DNA of 64,000 bases from Sipunculus nudus (taxonomy: Eukaryota > Annelida > Sipuncula > Golfingiida > Sipunculidae), in NCBI GenBank assembly GCA_026874595.1, contig CM049312.1, positions 52,271,429 through 52,335,428 on the forward strand, written 5' to 3'. The notes below the pieces were generated by a model. The model had not been told where the DNA came from, made no database searches, and saw only the letters and a list, made by a program, of their open reading frames with translations. Each line of letters opens with the position of its first letter. The first letter of the stretch is position 1. The position numbers and the translations under genes were made by a program. Shown here in pieces: positions 60,101 to 64,000 of this stretch.

Positions 60101-61673
60101 AATTTATACTAATAACTTATAAAATTTGAAAAATTCAGAACTAATTTTGGGTATTTAATTGAATCTTGATTAAATAATGTTACATCCCTGACAAAAAAAT
60201 CTCTAGCTTCAGCAATCCCCTTGTTAAGGGAGTAAATATATTTCTTGATTTTTTACAAAGTGCATTATGTTTGGGCCAATAACTTAAAACAATTATGCAA
60301 TACTGACATCATTTCTGGCATGTGCATAGAGAATGTATAGAAAAATATGTATTTTATATGATTAAATTCAGATCAGTGGTTTTGATATTAGGCAGTCTTG
60401 AAGTGTATCAATGGGTTTTTAATGGAAAAATGAAGTTTTTCATAAATATCTCGAAGGTATTAAGTCCTAGTGACCAAATTCTTGGCATGGTAGGGGATTT
60501 TGGAGACATCTAACTGTATGCCGAATTTAAGGAACTTAGAGCTGAAGCTGGGGAGCTGAGCTCTTGCAAACTGCATAACACTAGCTTGATGTAAACAATA
60601 TGTTACATGGTGCTTGAAAACTTGAATAAAATCAACAGTTTTTGATCAACTGGTTTCAAATTTTTGGTGTTAACAGTTGAAATGTTAACAAAAACATGTT
60701 GTGAAAATTAAATCCATAGTACTTACAGGAAAAAAACGTGCCATGGTCAAATTTGGGCAAAATTTAAGGTACCAATTTTTTATTTTTATTAATGTTTTAA
60801 AAAATTTAAAAGATTTTCATCTAATTTTGGGTATACAATTTGATTTTGATTAATTAAAGTTATATTACTGGAAAAAAGGTCCATAGCTTTAACATTTTTT
60901 GTGTTAAGTGATCAAATATCTTTCCTGATTTTTTACAAAATGCATTATGTTTGGGCCCATAACTTTTTTAAATTAAATAATACAGACATAATTTCTGGCA
61001 TGTAATAGGAACTATATAGAGGAATATTTATGGAAAATACGAGGAAAAACAGATGAGTGGTTTTTATATTAGGCAGTCCTGAAGTGTGAAAATAGGTTTT
61101 TAATAAAAAATTGAGGTTTTTCCTTAATTTCTCAAAGGAATGAAGTTGCAAAGACCCAGTTTTCGGCTTGGTAGGAGATCTTGGGGACATCTAACATTAT
61201 GCCGAATTTTGGATTCCTAGGTCTTACGGTTTCAAAAAACGTGCCACATCTACGGACGGACGGACGGACAGACGACGGACAATGGACCACGACTTTAGCT
61301 CAGATGACTTATAGTCAGCTGAGCTAAAAATGACAACCATATGCACCATGCATATTGGCAAAATTTAAATGACAACCATAACCATGCATGGAGTGAATAA
61401 GTTGTTGTGAAAATAATGGCTGTTTTGGCCAACTCTTAAACCAACCATACGTACACACTTCCATACAGAGTGTAAAACCAATGTAAAATGGATGATTCAA
61501 GAATACACCAGAATATCTATATTATATTGTAAAGTGAATGTTTCATTTTTAGTAAAATACATGTACACACACCTTTTTTTCATCTATGACAGGTCCTTGT
61601 GGTCGGGAGTCTGCCCCAGCGAGAATCTCAAAGCGGCGACGAAAGTCTGCGAATACCACCTGCTCTGGGTAAC
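38935..61673 (-). CDS. MYO18A: Class XVIII myosin (MYO18A-like), 3' 21 exons
   Basis: The joined exons read as one frame of about 899 residues on the minus strand. They cover the converter end of the motor ([20 protein letters not shown]), the VFFRAG lever joint, an IQ-like motif ([12 protein letters not shown]), the [13 protein letters not shown] neck end, a long heptad coiled coil and an acidic, serine-rich tail. The coiled coil contains blocks close to those I recall from human MYO18A ([57 protein letters not shown]). Class XVIII myosins are linked to actin and Golgi membranes, with little ATPase activity in known members. Exons, 5' to 3': 61573-61673, 58386-58451, 56422-56550, 56055-56198, 55567-55656, 54414-54533, 52692-52803, 52251-52381, 51620-51774, 51152-51275, 48942-49040, 48338-48550, 46612-46735, 46056-46177, 45057-45170, 44038-44154, 42495-42578, 41494-41631, 40491-40676, 39605-39741, 38935-39127. 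The 5' half, including any PDZ domain and the P-loop, is not in the window. Confidence 0.93.
39605..39741 (-). CDS. MYO18A: Myosin XVIII coiled-coil end exon
   Basis: It encodes [20 protein letters not shown], then [20 protein letters not shown] and DLEDN, where the coiled coil turns acidic. A serine codon is split at gtaaca. Confidence 0.9.
40491..40676 (-). CDS. MYO18A: Myosin XVIII coiled-coil exon
   Basis: It encodes [20 protein letters not shown], then [20 protein letters not shown] and [13 protein letters not shown]. The donor is gtcagt. Confidence 0.91.
41494..41631 (-). CDS. MYO18A: Myosin XVIII coiled-coil exon
   Basis: It encodes [20 protein letters not shown] and then [20 protein letters not shown]. 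The donor is gtacac. Confidence 0.89.
42146..42182. repeat. Solo fragment of the GGGACC..GCTCAGCTG terminus
   Basis: The sequence aacaaagggacccattggtc followed by actgtgctcagctga resembles 58742-58776 (aacaagggacctatgggtca cgaagctcagctg). It looks like a second end of the same repeat family in a neighbouring intron. Confidence 0.6.
42495..42578 (-). CDS. MYO18A: Myosin XVIII coiled-coil exon
   Basis: It encodes [20 protein letters not shown] and then ERQMLKEK, 28 residues. The acceptor is cattacag and the donor is gtacag. Confidence 0.88.
42755..44030. repeat. T/G-skewed repeat, about 460-base higher-order unit
   Basis: The plus strand is nearly all T and G, built of about 21-base units like ttgttttgctggtttatttt. 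A 460-base superunit appears twice; for example, agtggattattttcttgttt is at 42916 and 43376. A partial third follows. It occupies most of a myosin intron and reads A/C-rich in the myosin transcript. Confidence 0.9.
44038..44154 (-). CDS. MYO18A: Myosin XVIII coiled-coil exon
   Basis: It encodes [20 protein letters not shown] and then [19 protein letters not shown]. Its gtatgg donor opens directly into the A/C-rich repeat (T/G-rich on the plus strand). Confidence 0.91.
45057..45170 (-). CDS. MYO18A: Myosin XVIII coiled-coil exon
   Basis: It encodes [20 protein letters not shown] and then [18 protein letters not shown]. It is bounded by ggtgacag and gtaagt. Confidence 0.9.
45410..45725. repeat. 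About 51-base tandem repeat, six to seven copies
   Basis: Units read like ccatttcaacttagcagtct followed by gactcatgaatgccttgaga tagac, with moderate divergence, in a myosin intron. Confidence 0.88.
46056..46177 (-). CDS. MYO18A: Myosin XVIII coiled-coil exon
   Basis: It encodes [20 protein letters not shown] and then [21 protein letters not shown], matching human [20 protein letters not shown] as recalled. Of two close AGs, the outer acceptor keeps the frame. Confidence 0.91.
46612..46735 (-). CDS. MYO18A: Myosin XVIII coiled-coil exon
   Basis: It encodes [20 protein letters not shown] and then [20 protein letters not shown]. The last codon is split at gtatgt. Confidence 0.91.
46736..48337 (-). 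other. Myosin intron with an atypical GC-richer block
   Basis: From about 47040 to 47760 the base composition is less AT-rich, with CpG. Inside is the plus-strand candidate mini-exon at 47559-47618 described in the findings. No repeat ends were found. Confidence 0.4.
48338..48550 (-). CDS. MYO18A: Myosin XVIII coiled-coil exon (most conserved)
   Basis: It encodes [20 protein letters not shown], then [20 protein letters not shown] and [19 protein letters not shown]. This block gave the class XVIII assignment. The donor is gtcagt. Confidence 0.94.
48942..49040 (-). CDS. MYO18A: Myosin XVIII coiled-coil exon
   Basis: It encodes [20 protein letters not shown] and then [13 protein letters not shown]. 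It is bounded by tttag and gtaaaa. Confidence 0.88.
49698..51112. mobile_element. pogo/Tigger-like element, copy 2 (TA flanked)
   Basis: It has the same termini as copy 1, with TA at 49696-49697 and 51113-51114. The two copies align along their whole length with scattered substitutions and small indels, for example an 11-base difference near 50919. It lies in a myosin intron, its edge about 37 bases from the 5' splice site of the exon at 51152-51275. Confidence 0.87.
51152..51275 (-). CDS. MYO18A: Myosin XVIII coiled-coil exon
   Basis: It encodes [20 protein letters not shown] and then [21 protein letters not shown]. The [11 protein letters not shown] string is close to human MYO18A. The pogo/Tigger-like copy 2 begins about 37 bases past its gtaaca donor. 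Confidence 0.91.
51620..51774 (-). CDS. MYO18A: Myosin XVIII coiled-coil exon
   Basis: It encodes [20 protein letters not shown], then [20 protein letters not shown] and TDLEKRQR. The lysine codon is split at gtaagt. Confidence 0.91.
52251..52381 (-). CDS. MYO18A: Myosin XVIII coiled-coil exon
   Basis: It encodes [20 protein letters not shown] and then [13 protein letters not shown], after two bases of a split glycine codon. The acceptor is acttccag and the donor is gtaaca. Confidence 0.88.
52692..52803 (-). CDS. MYO18A: Myosin XVIII coiled-coil exon, acidic end
   Basis: It encodes [20 protein letters not shown] and then [12 protein letters not shown]. Two donors overlap (gtgggt and, four bases on, gtaaca). 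Only the first keeps the frame into the next exon. Confidence 0.85.
52970..54035. mobile_element. Element with AGGGCCCCGC inverted ends and 155-base core repeats
   Basis: The left end AGGGCCCCGC (52970-52979) and right end GCGGGGCCCT (54026-54035) are exact inverted repeats. The core holds about five units of roughly 155 bases with gtctgtaattcaataggtct, ggagccctcataggtaccaa and ctgtggcagccatattggaa. There is no frame. No clear target duplication is visible and I cannot name the superfamily. Confidence 0.7.
54414..54533 (-). CDS. MYO18A: Myosin XVIII coiled-coil exon
   Basis: It encodes [20 protein letters not shown] and then [17 protein letters not shown], close to the human MSELTSDLTDER block as I recall it. 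The donor is gtaaaa. Confidence 0.91.
55567..55656 (-). CDS. MYO18A: Myosin XVIII coiled-coil exon
   Basis: It encodes [20 protein letters not shown] and then [10 protein letters not shown], 30 residues of heptads. The donor is gtaggt. Confidence 0.9.
56055..56198 (-). CDS. MYO18A: Myosin XVIII exon: neck to coiled coil
   Basis: It encodes [20 protein letters not shown], then [20 protein letters not shown] and EEELRTKD. The PWW(R/K)L block is a myosin II/XVIII signature. The donor is gtatgt. Confidence 0.92.
56422..56550 (-). CDS. MYO18A: Myosin XVIII exon: VFFRAG and IQ-like motif
   Basis: It encodes [20 protein letters not shown], then [18 protein letters not shown], a one-IQ lever. The donor is gtaatg. 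Confidence 0.92.
56551..58385 (-). other. Myosin intron, nothing recognised
   Basis: AT-rich sequence without coding conservation. A short block at 57780-58030 has lower AT but no recognisable frame or termini. Confidence 0.4.
58386..58451 (-). CDS. MYO18A: Myosin XVIII exon with GC donor
   Basis: This 66-base exon encodes [22 protein letters not shown]. It ends in CAG followed by gcaagc, so the intron is GC-AG. The next exon continues in frame with VFFRAG, the invariant myosin motor end. Confidence 0.9.
58766..61325. mobile_element. Composite repeat with AGCTCAGCTG ends
   Basis: AGCTCAGCTG at 58766-58775 is matched by CAGCTGAGCT at 61316-61325. The right end also folds as TAGCTCAG ... CTGAGCTA with a 12-base loop. 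Inside, a module of about 680 bases is tandemly duplicated (cgtgccatgg at 60057 and 60737), followed by ggacggacggacggacagac. It lies in a myosin intron. Whether the whole span is one element is an inference. Confidence 0.55.
59990..61240. repeat. About 680-base tandem duplication
   Basis: Two diverged copies share gtgccatggt(c/t)aaa-ttgggcaaaattta, aaagtgcattatgtttgggc, attaggcagtc(t/c)tgaagtgt and tggtaggggattttggagac. Divergence suggests an old duplication. Confidence 0.85.
61573..61673 (-). CDS. MYO18A: Myosin XVIII exon: motor end
   Basis: It encodes [20 protein letters not shown] and then [13 protein letters not shown]. It begins with the last two bases of a split glycine codon. The donor is gtgtgt. 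This is the most 5' exon I can support. Confidence 0.88.
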
Positions 61674-64000
61674 CTGCAGAAAAATCAAATAAATCCTGCA
61701 CTGTCTAGAATTATGTGGTTCTTCTTCAAGTCTAACCTTCATCTGTCACCTAAAAGTGCTGTAAATGTTATAACATGCAAAGCTAAAATATATGATTTGC
61801 AAAAAGTGCCCCCCCCCCTTCCATTCTAGTAGATAATTAAATACTTAAAAAGAGCAATCACCTCCAACTGTAACAATGAATAAAACCACTGCATATTTTG
61901 ACAATTCAAAATTGAGTCATACCAGAGAGCAAGGGAAAACTTGCAGAGACATCACATGGGCTGTACCACTACAGTTATAACATAAGGTATTCCATGGTGA
62001 CACAAAAACTGATGATAAAACACCATCTGAGGCTGTACTCTATTCAGACAGCCTAAACTTCAGGTAATTTAGAGGATTTGTGACACACCTGATCTACAGG
62101 CATTATGTACTATTCATTAGGAACTTACATGTAGTACATGAAATGGTAATCAACTGCAGCAAATATCATACCACTAAGCATACTGTATGCACTAAATGTT
62201 AAAGAACATCCAAGTTTTCTACATGGAGCAATGAAAAAATCAACTTTTTTTAATAAACACAATTCAAGCTTGCTATCAAAGAATTTTACGTCCGATCAGT
62301 AAGTGATACAGACAGCAATATTTGTGGTTATAACAGAGGCACACCTGTAAGGTACATATGACCTGAAGACTTGTGGTCATTCAGCTGTAACGCCACCTAT
62401 AATAATGGTCAATTCAGTGACCAGTGGTCAGGACTGACCCCAGGACATAGCAGAGTGGGACAGCCACAAGGTGGCATTCAGTCGACGTCACAATACACAC
62501 AAATGTTAGGCTCACAATGCTGGCAAATATTAAGACCCAGATATATGGTTTAAAAGTTTCTAAACAGAATTATGGAGGTGACATGATATCATCTTGGAGG
62601 ATGGCCAGCCTCAATACAATCACAACATGATCTGATGAAGCAGAATGAATGGTCTCACTATTGTAAGAGACATGAGAGACCTCAGTAACTCTTAAAACAG
62701 TTCTGTACTGAATGCCTCATTGAACTGGTGTGTTTACACAAAAGATCGAAGTCCTTGTTACACCTGTTGAGGACAAACAGTGAGGTAAAATACACACAAA
62801 GATCAAATCTGAAACAGCTAGATATCAAATACACACAGAGATAAAAACAGCTATTTATGCATGGAATCATGAACACCCACAAGTATATTAATAAGCCACA
62901 AGTTAGAATAAAGAAAAAAAACATGAAGATACACACAATATTAAGAAAAGTATTGTGATCCCTGAATCTTTGATACTTAACATTGGAACACTGTGACACC
63001 TGACAGACATGAACATGGAAGTCATTAAGCAGATTTATAATGTCAGATATACACAAGATTCAAATAAACATACTCAGGTGTCCAAAAACAAGTAGAACTC
63101 GCTGTACTAGTTACAAATAGTTTACCTTTATCTCGTGGTGACCAGGCATAAACCATTTTGTAGTATGAACCAGGTCATCACTACTGGCCAGCTCCACACA
63201 GGTGTTGTGTGCTTATGAAAGGCTCCTAGCCAGTCTAACAATACACCCATATCTGGCTTACTGTGCATTTAATAGATGTATGTCTGTATATGTGCAATAT
63301 AGCTAACATTCCTCAACCTGTGGCCTTGATCAATAAACAGGCAAAATACATATCCAATTGGAAATGGCCAATGGCCAACAAAGCTCAGCTGAAACTGATG
63401 GGAGCACAAACTTGTATATGCCCTGCATTTTCTGATTAAATGCATGCAACATGAACAAGTCTGTTCATGCTCTAAACATTCTTATAGTATAACTCTGACT
63501 ACAATGAAGCATAGACACTACTAGTGAATATGTAACAAAAATGTGTGAACCTGATGAAGAAGCTAGGCTGAATAAACAAAAAGATATCACGTGTATACTC
63601 AAACATATCAGGACCAATCCAGACAAACTTACGCATACTCTGTTCCACAGCTCTGAACATGCTTCTTTTCACAAAAATTTCTTCATATCTATTTATTAAC
63701 ATTCATAAAATGTGGCAGAAAGGCCTACCAGTTTAATGCAAATATGTGTAGTGGAATATGCAGCAGGTATAATGCTTCACTGGTTATATACCTGGCCATT
63801 ATCTGAAAAAGTACCAGATTGTTTATCAAGAAAAGATGTGACAAGTACATGGAGAAAGCAAGTAATAAAACTTTTTGCAATGTACTTGACCTACTGATGT
63901 AGTGTTTATCAGGCAACCAAAACATTCTCATTTAACCAAGAGGTATCACACCTCTTCTCCATACCCAAAGGTGTTTCCACAAATGGTTCAGCAAGTGCAA
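61674..64000 (-). other. Upstream myosin intron or unplaced sequence
   Basis: I searched the minus strand for the motor exon that should precede GYPEQ and found none. The next exon is probably beyond the window. No repeats with clear ends were seen. Confidence 0.4.
61799..61818. repeat. Poly-C tract
   Basis: A run of about ten C within aaagtgccccccccccttcc, upstream of the last supported myosin exon. Confidence 0.8.

Noticed and set aside
63121-63175. Possible upstream myosin exon ending at a gtaaac donor on the minus strand
   Set aside because: The frame (VYAWSPRDK) does not match the motor segment expected before GYPEQ.
63625-63690. Possible minus-strand exon with a perfect GTAAGT donor (RSMFRAVEQSMR)
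   Set aside because: The sequence does not resemble the class XVIII motor and no good acceptor fits the needed phase.

Overview
This is a eukaryotic genomic window: AT-rich, densely split into exons with GT-AG introns, and loaded with intronic repeats. It carries the 3' parts of two conserved genes that converge tail to tail. The plus strand holds PRPF8 (Prp8, the U5 snRNP core of the spliceosome) from bases 1 to 33816. I can place 39 exons giving about 2233 residues, which is human PRPF8 minus roughly its first 102 residues. The minus strand holds an unconventional myosin of class XVIII (MYO18A-like). Its stop is at 38935 and 21 exons run up to 61673. These encode the end of the motor, one IQ-like motif, a long coiled coil and an acidic, serine-rich C-terminus, about 899 residues. 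Its upstream motor exons lie beyond the window or were not found in it.

The organism is an invertebrate animal, most likely a mollusc and perhaps a bivalve. That is an inference from memory of repeat style: AGGTCA-rich minisatellites next to a 'TCCCC..GTCGGGGGATAC' terminus, and GGGCCC or AGCTCAGCTG ended elements. No organism-specific gene proves it.

Layout. 1-7343: PRPF8 exons 1-9, with a piggyBac-like TTAA-flanked element at 5356-6883. 7344-10690: one intron almost filled by a 2.8-kb Helitron-like element with canonical TC and CTAG ends and a 3' hairpin. 10691-23298: PRPF8 exons 10-30 with few repeats, mainly a 25-bp minisatellite at 18477-18825. 23299-26515: a repeat-filled intron. 26516-33816: exons 31-39, with a hAT-like MITE and the first of two nearly identical pogo/Tigger-like elements. 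33817-34880: 3' UTR and flank. 34880-36640: a higher-order minisatellite between the two genes. 36641-38934: presumed 3' UTR and flank of the myosin gene. 38935-61673: myosin exons separated by repeat-bearing introns. 61674-64000: nothing firm.

The two genes do not form a pathway. PRPF8 is a nuclear splicing scaffold, and the myosin is a cytoplasmic actin/Golgi-linked motor-like protein. What they share in this window is their convergent arrangement, the repeat array between their 3' ends, one copy each of the same TA-flanked transposon, and one GC-AG intron each.
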